From: Gynuella sp.
GTDB taxonomy: Bacteria > Pseudomonadota > Gammaproteobacteria > Pseudomonadales > Natronospirillaceae
Reading direction: 5' to 3'
DNA: 64,000 nucleotides
Assembly: GCA_028282465.1 (NCBI GenBank)
Contig: JANQHX010000109.1
Location: 1 to 64,000, forward strand
The translations under genes were made by a program, and so were the position numbers. The notes beneath the pieces are model-generated. The model was given only the letters and a program-made list of their open reading frames with translations, was not told the DNA's origin and ran no database searches. The stretch's first letter is position 1. Each line of letters begins with the position of its first letter. Positions 20,016 through 29,666 of the stretch are shown piece after piece.

Positions 20016-21503
20016 TCATCCATTGGTTCTGATTCTTCTTACCGCCGCCTGCCATTGTTTGTACCTGTCATCGCGCTGCTTTACAGACATGCTTGATCTA
20101 AAAGTATATTCAGACGACCAGTTTGCCGATAATTCCTCGAGGCTGGTATAACAGCCACTTTGATACGCCGCCAACATGGCGACGCCCAATGCCGTGGTTT
20201 CAGTTACATGGGGTCGCTCAACATCTGTACCCAGCAAGTCTGCTAGCCGCTGACACACCCAATCGTTATTCACCATTCCCCCATCAACTCGAATGGATCT
20301 GAGAGATTCCGCGCCATCCGCTTGCATAGCCATGGTGAGATCCCGAGTTTGAAAAGCAACTGACTCCAGTGCAGCCCTAACAATTTCCGCAATGCCTGTG
20401 TCTCTGGTAAGACCTAAAATCGCCCCCCGCGCATCGGGATCCCAGTAAGGCGCACCTAAACCGATAAAGGCAGGAACGAAAAAAACTGCCTGGTTTGGAT
20501 CTGATTTAACTGCCCAATCACTGGTTTCTTGAGCGTGAGTAATAAGTTTAATTCCATCCCTAAGCCACTGAACTGCCGCGCCAGCAATAAAAATGCTGCC
20601 TTCAACGGCATAGCTGGTTTCACCTTTAATTCGATAGGCAATGGTAGTTAATAATTTATTGTTTGAAGTCAAAGCTTGCTTACCGGTATTCAGCATTAAG
20701 AAGCAACCCGTGCCATAGGTACTTTTTACCATGCCAGGGCTAAAACAACATTGCCCGATCAAAGCTGCATGCTGATCCCCTGCGATTGCTCGGATTGGCA
20801 GTGCCATTCCAAACAGCTCTTTATCACTGACTCCAAATTCTGCTGCGCAATCAGATACCTCAGGTAAAATTGACTTTGGAATATTTAAAATTTCCAATAA
20901 CTCGTCATCCCAGTCTTGGGTATGAATGTTAAATAACAGAGTTCTAGAGGCATTAGTTGCATCCGTTTTATGTTCTTTTCCTGCCGTTAGATTCCACAAC
21001 AACCAAGTATCTACGGTTCCGAATGCTAACTGCCCTGCTTCAGCCTTGCTTCTTGCTCCTTCGACCTGATCTAGAATCCACGCGATCTTGGTTCCGGAGA
21101 AATATGGGTCCAGAAGTAAACCAGTTTTTTCAATGAATTTTGTCTCTAGCCCAAGGTTTTTAAACATCAAACAGGCGTCTGACGTCCGTCGGTCTTGCCA
21201 AACAATGGCTGGATATATGGGTTCTCCGGTTCTTCTATCCCAAATAAGAGTGGTTTCCCGTTGGTTGGTGATACCAATGGCTTGCACGAAAGATTTGTCA
21301 GATTCGAGTTGGCTGAGGGCATTTCGACAGGTCGTTAAGGTGGTTTGCCAAAGGTCAGCAGGGCTGTGTTCTACCCAGCCGTCGCTAGGGAAATACTGTT
21401 TGAATTCTTTTTGGCACTGAGTGATGACCTCGCCCTTTTCACCGAACACAATTGCTCGGGTACTGGTGGTACCCTGATCAATAGATAAAAAATAACTAGC
21501 CAT
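20016..21503 (-). CDS. glpK: Glycerol kinase
   Basis: Phosphorylates glycerol to sn-glycerol 3-phosphate. FGGY-family carbohydrate kinase of 495 residues from the ATG at 21503 ([18 protein letters not shown]), with [27 protein letters not shown], the glycerol-binding [23 protein letters not shown] and GGMVNNDW motifs. An ATG two codons upstream (21509) is possible, but GGAA sits six bases before 21503. glpF, glpD and glpR are not adjacent, so this is an isolated glpK. Confidence 0.96.
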   Translation of the reverse strand: MASYFLSIDQGTTSTRAIVFGEKGEVITQCQKEFKQYFPSDGWVEHSPADLWQTTLTTCRNALSQLESDKSFVQAIGITNQRETTLIWDRRTGEPIYPAIVWQDRRTSDACLMFKNLGLETKFIEKTGLLLDPYFSGTKIAWILDQVEGARSKAEAGQLAFGTVDTWLLWNLTAGKEHKTDATNASRTLLFNIHTQDWDDELLEILNIPKSILPEVSDCAAEFGVSDKELFGMALPIRAIAGDQHAALIGQCCFSPGMVKSTYGTGCFLMLNTGKQALTSNNKLLTTIAYRIKGETSYAVEGSIFIAGAAVQWLRDGIKLITHAQETSDWAVKSDPNQAVFFVPAFIGLGAPYWDPDARGAILGLTRDTGIAEIVRAALESVAFQTRDLTMAMQADGAESLRSIRVDGGMVNNDWVCQRLADLLGTDVERPHVTETTALGVAMLAAYQSGCYTSLEELSANWSSEYTFRSSMSVKQRDDRYKQWQAAVRRIRTNG

Positions 21504-21565
21504 GAGCATTCCTTTATTTTTATTGTTTGGCTGTTATTTGAGTTTGGCGGTAAAGGCTTGTTAAA

Positions 21566-22003
21566 TCAAAGGAATTGCTGCTCGCTGTCTAACTTGATCA
21601 CAACGCCATCTATCACGGGTGTTACACCAGTGATGTTCATTAAATAAAGAGCGACCCACACCTGCCCATCTTGATCAATAAACTTTACCTGTTGCACCAG
21701 ACCTTCTTCGCCGTGGGGTTCAGACCGCTCAAAACTGTAGCTGCGAGCAAAGAATATGGCGGGGTATCTGGACTCAACCATCCGCATAAAGTTGGCTGCA
21801 GACACAAATTGTGTTTTTATTTCAGAGGAAGCATAGCTAAACGCCTTTTCAGAATCTCGCTCCTTAAAAGCACTCAGCTGTTGTTCTATAACGCTAACCA
21901 CGTCTTCTGTGGTCAATTTAGCCTGGGATTCCACCGAGGCGCATCCACCCACAACCACTAAAGCTAAGAAACTACCTACCCATATCACCGGAACTCGGAA
22001 CAT
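21566..22003 (-). CDS. DUF4864-type lipoprotein
   Basis: 145 residues with a lipoprotein signal (hydrophobic 5-19 then lipobox VGGC, lipidated Cys near 21) and a NTF2-like DUF4864 domain: VIEQQLSAFKERDSEKAFSY, FVSAANFMRMVESRYPAIFF, VKFIDQDGQVWVALYLM. Ser/Ala after the Cys suggests export to the outer membrane under the +2 rule. Function of the family is unknown. Confidence 0.8.
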   Translation of the reverse strand: MFRVPVIWVGSFLALVVVGGCASVESQAKLTTEDVVSVIEQQLSAFKERDSEKAFSYASSEIKTQFVSAANFMRMVESRYPAIFFARSYSFERSEPHGEEGLVQQVKFIDQDGQVWVALYLMNITGVTPVIDGVVIKLDSEQQFL

Positions 22004-22150
22004 AGCATTCCCCCGAAGTTAAGCCTGATTACTAATACGAAGACAGTATTCATTGAGATCCGGCAATTGCCATCGAGTTCCAAAAAAAGCCCTCAGAAGG
22101 TAAACTCTTGTGAAAATTACCTACGACAAGCCTTCACATAAGTTCAGTCC

Positions 22151-23236
22151 ATGAAGTTGACCCTTGCCCTGATTTTCGGTGGTAGATCCGCCGAACATGA
22201 AGTTTCCATTAAATCTGCTGCCAACATTGCTAAGGCTCTGGATCCAGATAGATTTGACCCCCAGCTAATTTTTATCACTAGAGCAGGACAATGGCATCTC
22301 TGCGAATTAGAACATTTGACCGAATACCAAGATCAAGAACGTATCTCCATATTAGAACAGCAGCCAAAAGTTGCATTACTCGCTAACGGTAGCGACAGCC
22401 AGTTAATTGAGCTGACCACCCGAGAGAGCCTACCCAAACCAGATGTTCTATTCCCAATACTTCATGGTCCATATGGCGAAGACGGCGCCATTCAAGGATT
22501 GGCTAAGCTAGCTGATTTACCCTGTGTGGGTGCAGATGTTCTCGGTTCTGCAGTTGGAATGGATAAGGGAGTAACTAAGAGTCTGTTGCGAGATGCAGGC
22601 ATTAAAACGGCACCTGTTTTAGTGTTCAATCGCTGGCAACAACCCATTGATGCTCAAGACCTTGCTAGTCAACTTGGACTCCCTGTATTTATCAAACCTT
22701 CAAATATGGGCTCATCAGTAGGCGTCAGTAAGGCCGACACATTGGATGAAATAAGCTCAGCGGTGGATATAGCCTTTCAGTATGACCACAAAATATTAGT
22801 AGAAGGCATGATAACTGGCCGAGAAATTGAAGTCTCAGTCATTGGTAACGAAGAACCAAAGGCATCTATGCCCGGCGAGATTAAGCCTTCTGAAGGCATT
22901 TACAGTTATGACAGTAAATACCTGGATGAAGACGGCGCAGAACTGCTGATTCCAGCGCCTTTATCAGAAGAGATCAATAACAAAATTAGAGAAACGGCCA
23001 TTAAGACTTATCAAACATTACAATGCAGTGGTCTAGCGAGAGTGGATGTGTTCTTGACTCCAGATGATGAAGTCTATGTCAATGAAATTAATACACTTCC
23101 TGGTTTTACAGACATCAGTATGTACCCCAAACTATGGCAAGCATCTGGATTTGAACAGGAAAACATCATCAGTTTGCTGATCGAGTTGGCGTTAGAAAAA
23201 CATCATTCAAATCAAACGATTAATACCTTCAGGTAA
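22151..23236 (+). CDS. ddl: D-alanine--D-alanine ligase
   Basis: ATP-grasp enzyme making the D-Ala-D-Ala end of the peptidoglycan stem. 361 residues; start motif FGGRSAEHEVS, then HGPYGEDGAIQGL, the ATP-grasp core (PVFIKPSNMGSSVGVSK, REIEVSVIGNEEPKAS) and the C-terminal RVDVFLTPDDEVYVNEINTL. Length and location outside the division-cell-wall cluster suggest the DdlA type rather than DdlB, though a second copy elsewhere cannot be excluded. galM follows 14 bases later. Confidence 0.95.
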   Translation: MKLTLALIFGGRSAEHEVSIKSAANIAKALDPDRFDPQLIFITRAGQWHLCELEHLTEYQDQERISILEQQPKVALLANGSDSQLIELTTRESLPKPDVLFPILHGPYGEDGAIQGLAKLADLPCVGADVLGSAVGMDKGVTKSLLRDAGIKTAPVLVFNRWQQPIDAQDLASQLGLPVFIKPSNMGSSVGVSKADTLDEISSAVDIAFQYDHKILVEGMITGREIEVSVIGNEEPKASMPGEIKPSEGIYSYDSKYLDEDGAELLIPAPLSEEINNKIRETAIKTYQTLQCSGLARVDVFLTPDDEVYVNEINTLPGFTDISMYPKLWQASGFEQENIISLLIELALEKHHSNQTINTFR

Positions 23237-23250
23237 AAATAGGCACAACA

Positions 23251-24336
23251 ATGGAAAAGACACAAACCCACTCTCTTATCTCTCGCATGGGATTTGGTGA
23301 ACTTCCTAATGGACAAGCCACTGAGATGGTGTGCCTGCGCAATGAAAAAGGTACTGAAGTTAGAATAAGTAATTACGGTCTAACCATCGTCAACTTCTTG
23401 GTTAACGATAAATCAGGTGACCAAAGAGATATCATTCTGGGTTGCGACACCATTACCGACTATTATCATCAACAGGCGTATTTAAGTTGCATCATTGGTC
23501 GGTATGGCAATCGAATCGCGAATGGCAGCTTTGAAATTAATGGCGAACATTTCCAACTGCCTTTAAGCTTGCCTCCCCACACTTTGCATGGCGGTACTAA
23601 AGGTTTTCATAGCCGTATTTGGCGTATTAAAAAAGCAGAACTCATTAATCGAATACCTACGGCAATTTTTGAATTACAGTCGCCTGACGGGGATGAGGGT
23701 TGGCCAGGAAATCTAACCTCTGAAGTGACTGTTTCGTTAGACAACGAAAACAACTTGAAGTGGGACATGCAAGCCGTTTGCGACAAAGACTGCCACATCA
23801 ATATGACTCATCATGCGTACTTCAATCTAACCGGCAACTCTGCGGACACATTGGAAAGCCACGAATTCAAACTTCACAGCAACAGAATTACAGAGGTCGA
23901 TGAAGAGGCTATCCCTTCAGGAGAAATTGTTGACGTCAGCCACTCTGGTTTAGATTTTACGGAATTCAAATCTGTGCAATCAGCCTACAATAGCAACGAT
24001 TCCAGAGTAAAAATGGCAAGTGGTGTCGACCATTGCTTTGTTTTTGAGACAGAAAACACTGGATTATTGAAGTTGATGGCCGAGGCTAAAGAACAAAGCA
24101 GCGGATTACACCTGAAAACCTATAGCACTCAACCTGGTGTTCAGTTTTACACAGGTCAATTTATGTCAGGCACTCCTGCCCGTGGTGGCACTGAATATGG
24201 CACTAATGGCGGCTTCTGTTTCGAGCCTCAACATTTTGCAAACTCTCCAAACCAGTCTAATTTTCCCAGCACACTCATTCCTGCAGGCCAAACGTACAAT
24301 CAAACTATAATTTATAGTGTTGAAACCACCGAATAA
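23251..24336 (+). CDS. galM: Aldose 1-epimerase (mutarotase)
   Basis: Interconverts alpha and beta anomers of aldoses such as galactose. 361 residues with the family pattern: NYGLTIVNFLV, GCDTITDYY, IIGRYGNRIANGSF, HTLHGGTKGFHSR, MTHHAYFNLTGN (catalytic His), and GVQFYTGQF with GGFCFEPQHFANSPNQ (catalytic Glu). It sits between ddl and the helicase gene, likely in one transcript; no galactose operon is visible. Confidence 0.93.
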   Translation: MEKTQTHSLISRMGFGELPNGQATEMVCLRNEKGTEVRISNYGLTIVNFLVNDKSGDQRDIILGCDTITDYYHQQAYLSCIIGRYGNRIANGSFEINGEHFQLPLSLPPHTLHGGTKGFHSRIWRIKKAELINRIPTAIFELQSPDGDEGWPGNLTSEVTVSLDNENNLKWDMQAVCDKDCHINMTHHAYFNLTGNSADTLESHEFKLHSNRITEVDEEAIPSGEIVDVSHSGLDFTEFKSVQSAYNSNDSRVKMASGVDHCFVFETENTGLLKLMAEAKEQSSGLHLKTYSTQPGVQFYTGQFMSGTPARGGTEYGTNGGFCFEPQHFANSPNQSNFPSTLIPAGQTYNQTIIYSVETTE

Positions 24337-25704
24337 ATGAGAAACCCCGTGACACTATTTACAGAATTAGGTCTAGCCCCAGAGCTGGAAAAAGCACTCG
24401 CGTCTATCAACTTTTCCGAAACAACCGACGTGCAACAACAAGCGATTCCCCAAGCATTAGCTGGTAAAGACTTAATGGTTTCTGCGAAGACAGGCAGTGG
24501 TAAAACCGCTGCGTTCTTGCTTCCAATGCTTCATCATTTTCTTTCATCACCAAAGCCTAATTCAGACACTCGAGGTTTAATTCTACTTCCTACTCGAGAG
24601 CTCGCTCTGCAAACTCAAAAAACCTTTCAACAACTTACTCGGTTTTGTTCCATCAAAAGCGGTTTAATCATTGGCGGAGAAGCCTTTAAGTATCAAGTCG
24701 CCACATTAAGAAAGAACCCAGAAGTGATTATTGCAACGCCGGGTAGGCTGGTTGAGCATATCGACAAAGGCAATACCTATTTAACTGAGCTGGAAGTGTT
24801 GGTTCTTGATGAAGCAGACCGAATGTTAGACATGGGTTTTGCTGAAGACATGAACACCATCGCATCAGCCTGCCACAAAGACCGACAAACATTACTCTAC
24901 TCAGCAACTCTTGGTCATAAAGGAATTAAGCAGGTAAAAGGTGTATTGAATGATCCAGAAATTATCAAGCTAGATGACCATCGAACACAGCTTGAAAATA
25001 TTGAACAACTGGTTGTTTTGGCTGATGAAGATGAGCACAAACAAAAACTAGTTGTGAATATTGTTAACAAAGAAAATGCGGAACGAGTGTTTGTGTTTTG
25101 CAAAACTCGAGAACAAACAAACAAGCTCACAAACTTTTTAAAATACAAAGACATTAAAGCTGAGTGTATTCATGGTGAAATTCCTCAGAGTGAACGAAAG
25201 CAAGTGATGAATAGATTTAGATCCGGCCATCTAAATGTATTAGTGGCTACTGACGTAGCAGCTCGTGGGTTAGACATACCTGAAACGGATCTGGTTATTA
25301 ACTTTTCAGTTGCACAAAGTGGTGATGATCATGTTCACAGGGTGGGTAGAACCGGCCGAGCGGGTGCAACTGGAAAAGTTGTAACCCTGGTTAACAGCCT
25401 AGAATGGAACTTACTGGCCAGTATAGAAAGGTACTTGAAACAAAAATTCATACGAACTAAAAACTATGGACTGAATGCTAAGTTTTCGGGCCCAAAGAAA
25501 CTAAAAAAATCTGGCAAAGCTGCAAGTACCAAGAAAAAACCAGCGAAGAAAACCCTAGCAAAAGGGAAACACGGTTCTAAAACATCCAACAAAAAACCAT
25601 TAAAACAAGAAGCCTCAAACTCTGAAGATGGCGACTTAGCGATTAAGCCCGCCTTCAAAGTTAGTAAAGATGGAATGGGCGGCTTACGTAGAAGAAAAAA
25701 TTGA
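24337..25704 (+). CDS. DEAD-box RNA helicase, SrmB-like
   Basis: ATP-dependent RNA helicase; relatives (SrmB/RhlE) act in 50S assembly and cold adaptation. Motifs in order: Q-motif region to about 40, motif I AKTGSGKT at 50-57, PTRELALQTQ, GGEAFKYQ, TPGRLVEHI, DEADRMLDMGF, SATLGHKG, then helicase C with FCKTREQTN, ARGLDIP and HRVGRTGRAG. After about residue 375 comes a Lys/Ala-rich basic tail (KKKPAKKTLAKGKHGSK) typical of SrmB-type RNA-binding extensions. The ATG follows the galM stop with no gap. The exact orthologue is uncertain. Confidence 0.92.
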   Translation: MRNPVTLFTELGLAPELEKALASINFSETTDVQQQAIPQALAGKDLMVSAKTGSGKTAAFLLPMLHHFLSSPKPNSDTRGLILLPTRELALQTQKTFQQLTRFCSIKSGLIIGGEAFKYQVATLRKNPEVIIATPGRLVEHIDKGNTYLTELEVLVLDEADRMLDMGFAEDMNTIASACHKDRQTLLYSATLGHKGIKQVKGVLNDPEIIKLDDHRTQLENIEQLVVLADEDEHKQKLVVNIVNKENAERVFVFCKTREQTNKLTNFLKYKDIKAECIHGEIPQSERKQVMNRFRSGHLNVLVATDVAARGLDIPETDLVINFSVAQSGDDHVHRVGRTGRAGATGKVVTLVNSLEWNLLASIERYLKQKFIRTKNYGLNAKFSGPKKLKKSGKAASTKKKPAKKTLAKGKHGSKTSNKKPLKQEASNSEDGDLAIKPAFKVSKDGMGGLRRRKN

Positions 25705-26067
25705 AGTGATAACTAACCTGTTCACCGGTATCGGAATCAACCCATTTTACAGTTACCTGCGAATGCACTTATAAGAAATTATGTCCAACCAAGTCACATA
25801 GTTCCTTTAAAGCAGTTCTAAACTTTGAATCAAAAAGTAGAAGCCTAATTAATTCTTAGATACATTCTTTAACAGTTATTATTAAAGAGTTCTGTAGTTA
25901 TTAACGCTGCAGAATCAATTTAAAGATTGCTGACATTTTTTACACTGGACTTGAAACTATTACAGCGATGCCGAAACTATTATCGGAATCAGACTATAAA
26001 ATAGCCAAGTATTAAAGGCACAACCAATTGTGCGCGACCAGTTTTTAATTTCCCAAGCGAGAAACAA
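25705..26067. other. AT-rich intergenic region after the helicase gene
   Basis: 363 bases without a convincing gene. The word GAAACTATTA occurs twice near 25950-25985, and CTTTAA is mirrored by TTAAAG around 25869-25890. A TATAAA near 25994 may be a -10 box for the small secreted protein downstream, but I cannot pair it with a good -35 box. Confidence 0.4.
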
Positions 26068-26352
26068 ATGAAAACATTAGTTTTATTTTTAGGTATTGTT
26101 TTTTCTATATCGGCCACTGCACTGGAAGCACAATTAAGCTTCGCACAATGTGACAGATATCTACTGAGCAATGAAATGGTATTGAGCGACCAAAACAAAA
26201 AAGAAATAAGAAGCTTCTGCAGATCGAATTACAGAAATCCAACCGCTGTTCAACAATGTGAGCAATTCACCGGCAAAGGACTCATTAGTGACTTACGTAT
26301 TCAGGCGAGCAAACAATGCCAACTAATTGTTCAAGCACAAGCGGAGCAGTAA
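26068..26352 (+). CDS. Small secreted protein with four cysteines
   Basis: 94 residues with a signal peptide (about 1-18, MKTLVLFLGIVFSISATA). The mature part has four Cys (28, 51, 64, 84), so two disulfides are plausible in the periplasm. No family recognised. An AGCGAG sequence eight bases before the ATG is a reasonable ribosome site. It converges on the GH26-like gene, 17 bases away. Confidence 0.65.
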   Translation: MKTLVLFLGIVFSISATALEAQLSFAQCDRYLLSNEMVLSDQNKKEIRSFCRSNYRNPTAVQQCEQFTGKGLISDLRIQASKQCQLIVQAQAEQ

Positions 26353-26369
26353 CAACAAGCTAGAACAAA

Positions 26370-27362
26370 TTATCCATCCAGATTTATCCAATGAGGCTTA
26401 GACATTTCCTCGTTATAAAGTCTCAAGATATCTGGATGGTTATGCACCCTCGCATCCCCCCAGTTGCCCCATACCTGACCAAGCTGCTTAGCAACTTCTT
26501 TCCAATGCCAATTTATGTATGAGCTCGCTTTAACACCTGGATTATCATTGATTGCATTGAAATACCTAACAAACCAACAATTCCAATCTTTCACCCCCCT
26601 GGATGTACCCACATACCTAGGAGTAATTTCTCCCAGTAACACCGGTTTTTTTATGTCGTGAGCCATGGCAAGAAAACGCCTTAAGTCATTGCCTTCGAAG
26701 TCTGAGGTCGTGAAAGGATTAATACTCCACCAATCAATATGAGATTCATCTGGTTTGAACTGAAGCCCGTAATTCAAATCTTTGTAGTCCATGGAAAGAT
26801 TCCAAACCCTGGCTATGTTCGGCTCCAGGCCCTTCTCAAGTGCGGCGGCGTTTACTTCATTTACTTTTTCGCTGATATAGTGAAAGGCATCAATAAAGGA
26901 ATCGGGTTCATAGCCGTTCCACGCTGTGCCATTACACTCGTATCCAATTCTCAACAAAACAGGTCTTTGTAAACGCTGATAAAAATTTAGCAACTTGGCT
27001 AGTTGGTCATCCAGTTCGCCATTGCTAGCCTGCATTTCATAGTGCTTTTCTGGCTGTCCATCAATGGTCATGGCGAGCCCTACCTGTAATCCCAAACCCG
27101 GCTTCCCATCAAGCTGTTGCTGCAAATCAACAATATACTGATCAATATTATCGTTGAGGCCGATGTAACTCATATACAAACAAGGTTTGCTCTCTACGTT
27201 CTGCCAATACTCTTCAAAAGTTGACCAAATGTGCTGCCCTGCCCCGTGCAAAACTCCTGATTTAGGCTCTAAAACTGCTCCATAATAATTTCGATCTTGA
27301 AATACATTGGTTGATCTGGGCTGATTTGATTGAGAAAGCCAGTAGTGCAAAAAGTTGTTCAT
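26370..27362 (-). CDS. GH26-like glycoside hydrolase family protein
   Basis: 330 residues, no signal peptide. The pattern suggests a TIM-barrel of clan GH-A near family 26: RPVLLRIGYECNGTAWNG places a candidate acid/base Glu at 142, and KKPVLLGEITPRY a candidate nucleophile at 245; aromatic residues are frequent (HIDWWSINPF, YINWHWKEV). Known GH26 enzymes cut beta-mannans or related glucans, but they are usually secreted, so a cytosolic copy would act on imported oligosaccharides or have another role. It stands alone with no transporter or sugar regulator. Family call is by motif only. Confidence 0.6.
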   Translation of the reverse strand: MNNFLHYWLSQSNQPRSTNVFQDRNYYGAVLEPKSGVLHGAGQHIWSTFEEYWQNVESKPCLYMSYIGLNDNIDQYIVDLQQQLDGKPGLGLQVGLAMTIDGQPEKHYEMQASNGELDDQLAKLLNFYQRLQRPVLLRIGYECNGTAWNGYEPDSFIDAFHYISEKVNEVNAAALEKGLEPNIARVWNLSMDYKDLNYGLQFKPDESHIDWWSINPFTTSDFEGNDLRRFLAMAHDIKKPVLLGEITPRYVGTSRGVKDWNCWFVRYFNAINDNPGVKASSYINWHWKEVAKQLGQVWGNWGDARVHNHPDILRLYNEEMSKPHWINLDG

Positions 27363-27530
27363 ATGGAAAAGCCAAACCTCATTTTATAAGCAGTAAAATT
27401 GACTAAGGGAGGTTATTGTAACAGTAAGTGACTGAGATGCTTGCCTGCAGTATCAAGATTTCCCAAACAACATAAGCTGATAGGTCTACACTGACAAAGA
27501 AATAAACTGATAACAGGGTCATTATTCACC

Positions 27531-28760
27531 ATGGAGAAAGTTCTGGTCATTGATGACGATAAAATCAGCCGACTATTTCTTAAAAAGCTGTTAAAAGAAA
27601 AATATGAAGTCATTCTGGCCGAGAGCGGAAATGAGGGACTTGATCTCGCCAGCCAACATTCGCCAGAGGCAATCCTACTGGATATTGAGATGCCTGAACT
27701 CAATGGCTATGAAACTTGTGAACGCTTTAAAAGTAACCCCAAAATAAACGATATACCTATCATTTTTGTTTCTGGAAAATCCAGCCTAGATGAAAAAATT
27801 AAAGGCTATAACCATGGTGGTGAAGACTATTTAATAAAACCACCAGACCAAGCAGAACTGCTAGCAAAGGTTAATGTAGCCGTTACAAACCATCAAAAAC
27901 GAAAGGCTTTAGGCAGTTCTGCTGAAATGGCGGGTAAGATGGTTCAAGTTGCCCTGCGTGGTCAGGGAGATATGGGTACTGTCATTCATTTTGTAGAACA
28001 AGTGGGAGTTGTTCCAGACTTACAGGCGTTAGCCAATAGAATTCTCGCAGCTTCCGAAAACTATGGGCTATCTGCTGTGCTAATGGTTGATGTTGGAGAT
28101 AAAGACTATCAGTTTTTCTCTTCTCAAGGTTCTGCCAGTCCTCTTGAACGCGACCTTATGCAAATGATGGATAAATCTGAACGTTTCGTAGATTTTGGCA
28201 AACGGACTCAAATAAATTTTTCCAGATTATCTCTATTACTTAAAAACATGCCCATTGATGAGGAAGAAAAATATGGTCGAATAAAAGATTTAATGCCCCC
28301 AATTTTAGCTGCCTCAAATGCTCATGTTTTCACCCTAATTAAGAAAAAAACAATATCCGATTTAAACCGCCTGCTTAGAAAATCGGTAAATACCATAGAT
28401 ACTTGTATGGCTGACCTTCACCACAGTGTTAGAGACAGAATACAGGATATGATTAAACTGACTTCTGCAAACTACAAACAAATGGAATATCACGTTCCTA
28501 ATATGGGGCTTGAAGAAGATCAAGAGTCTTTCATTATGGACTCGATTGAACACGCAATGGATACCACCAAAAGCATCATGGATGCTCAACTAGAAATTGA
28601 GCAAGCATTCACACAGATTTCTACAATTCTGCATTTTGTTGAACAGAAACAAAGTAAACTGGAAAACTTATCTTCTCAAGAAATAGAATCGAATGAAGCT
28701 GAAGTCATGTCGGTCACCAATGATAAAGACAGTGACATAGGTAGTGTGGAGCTTTTTTGA
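27531..28760 (+). CDS. Response regulator with uncharacterised output region
   Basis: 409 residues. Receiver domain at 1-120: acidic pocket D8/D9, phosphoacceptor D51 (LLDIEMPELNG), S81 (FVSGKS) and K103 (LIKPP). Residues about 150-280 form a mixed domain I cannot name (VIHFVEQVGVVPDLQALANR, VLMVDVGDKDYQFFSSQGSA), perhaps GAF-like. Residues about 285-385 look helical (NRLLRKSVNTIDTCMADLHH, IMDSIEHAMDTTKSIMDAQL). No HTH, GGDEF, EAL or HD motif is seen. No histidine kinase is adjacent, so it is an orphan. Confidence 0.85.
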   Translation: MEKVLVIDDDKISRLFLKKLLKEKYEVILAESGNEGLDLASQHSPEAILLDIEMPELNGYETCERFKSNPKINDIPIIFVSGKSSLDEKIKGYNHGGEDYLIKPPDQAELLAKVNVAVTNHQKRKALGSSAEMAGKMVQVALRGQGDMGTVIHFVEQVGVVPDLQALANRILAASENYGLSAVLMVDVGDKDYQFFSSQGSASPLERDLMQMMDKSERFVDFGKRTQINFSRLSLLLKNMPIDEEEKYGRIKDLMPPILAASNAHVFTLIKKKTISDLNRLLRKSVNTIDTCMADLHHSVRDRIQDMIKLTSANYKQMEYHVPNMGLEEDQESFIMDSIEHAMDTTKSIMDAQLEIEQAFTQISTILHFVEQKQSKLENLSSQEIESNEAEVMSVTNDKDSDIGSVELF

Positions 28761-28787
28761 TTGGTTAGCCATTAATTAGGGGTTTTC

Positions 28788-29666
28788 TTACTTACTACCA
28801 AATGTCCAAGCGATAAAACGACTTTGTTTCTGTCCTTGAAACATCTTGATGACTCTAAAGTCTTTCACACCTATTTTTTTCAAATGCCCCTTAATTTTAA
28901 ATAGATTGTCTTTTTTGGATACTAGTGAAGTGAACCATCCTACTTGGAATTTGTAATCTCGGCTTTCATTGATCATACGATTAATAAAACCCAGCTCACC
29001 ACCCTTGCACCAGAGTTCGTTATTCACGCCCCCAAAGTTTAGTCTAGATTCTTTAATACCTAGATTTTTGATTTTTCGATTAGAGCCTAATACCGCTTCA
29101 CTTTGTGAACTATGGAAGGGTGGATTACAGATTACAAAATCGAAATACTCATTATTTAAAACAATATCACTAAAAATGTGTTGCGATTTCTTCTGTAAAC
29201 GAATGTCAATATAACGCTCAAACTCAGGATTATTTTTGAGGATATGTTTAGCCGACTGAATGGATGTTTTATCAATATCTGAGCCCACAAAACGCCATCC
29301 ATAAACAGATTTACCAATGATTGGGTATATAACATTTGAACCGGTACCGATATCTAAGCCACATACGCTCGCCCCCATGGGTATTGTGTTCTTGTTAGAT
29401 TCAGAAAGCAGATCGGCAATTTCATGCACATAGTCGACGCGTCCTGGAATCGGGGGACATAAATAGCCATCGGGAATGTCCCAGAAATCTATTTGATAAT
29501 AGTGTTTGAGTAGAGCAGCATTGAGCGCTTTCACTGCACTGGAGTTTGAAAACTCAATCGACAACTCACTAGCAGGAGTGGTTACTAAAAAATTTTCTAA
29601 GGGTGGATGAGACGCAACCAATTTTTTGATTGGATAGCGGCCTTGATGAACATTACGAGGGTGCAT
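28788..29666 (-). CDS. rlmF: 23S rRNA (adenine-1618-N6)-methyltransferase
   Basis: Methylates N6 of A1618 in 23S rRNA using S-adenosylmethionine. 292 residues opening with MHPRNVHQGRYPIKKL, typical of RlmF. SAM motif I is GLDIGTGSNVIYP (about 103-115), and the N6-adenine catalytic motif NPPF lies at 181-184, followed by HSS. GGVNNELWCKGGELGFI also fits. Its start touches the stop of the Imm22-like gene (shared base 29666), suggesting co-transcription. Confidence 0.94.
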   Translation of the reverse strand: MHPRNVHQGRYPIKKLVASHPPLENFLVTTPASELSIEFSNSSAVKALNAALLKHYYQIDFWDIPDGYLCPPIPGRVDYVHEIADLLSESNKNTIPMGASVCGLDIGTGSNVIYPIIGKSVYGWRFVGSDIDKTSIQSAKHILKNNPEFERYIDIRLQKKSQHIFSDIVLNNEYFDFVICNPPFHSSQSEAVLGSNRKIKNLGIKESRLNFGGVNNELWCKGGELGFINRMINESRDYKFQVGWFTSLVSKKDNLFKIKGHLKKIGVKDFRVIKMFQGQKQSRFIAWTFGSK

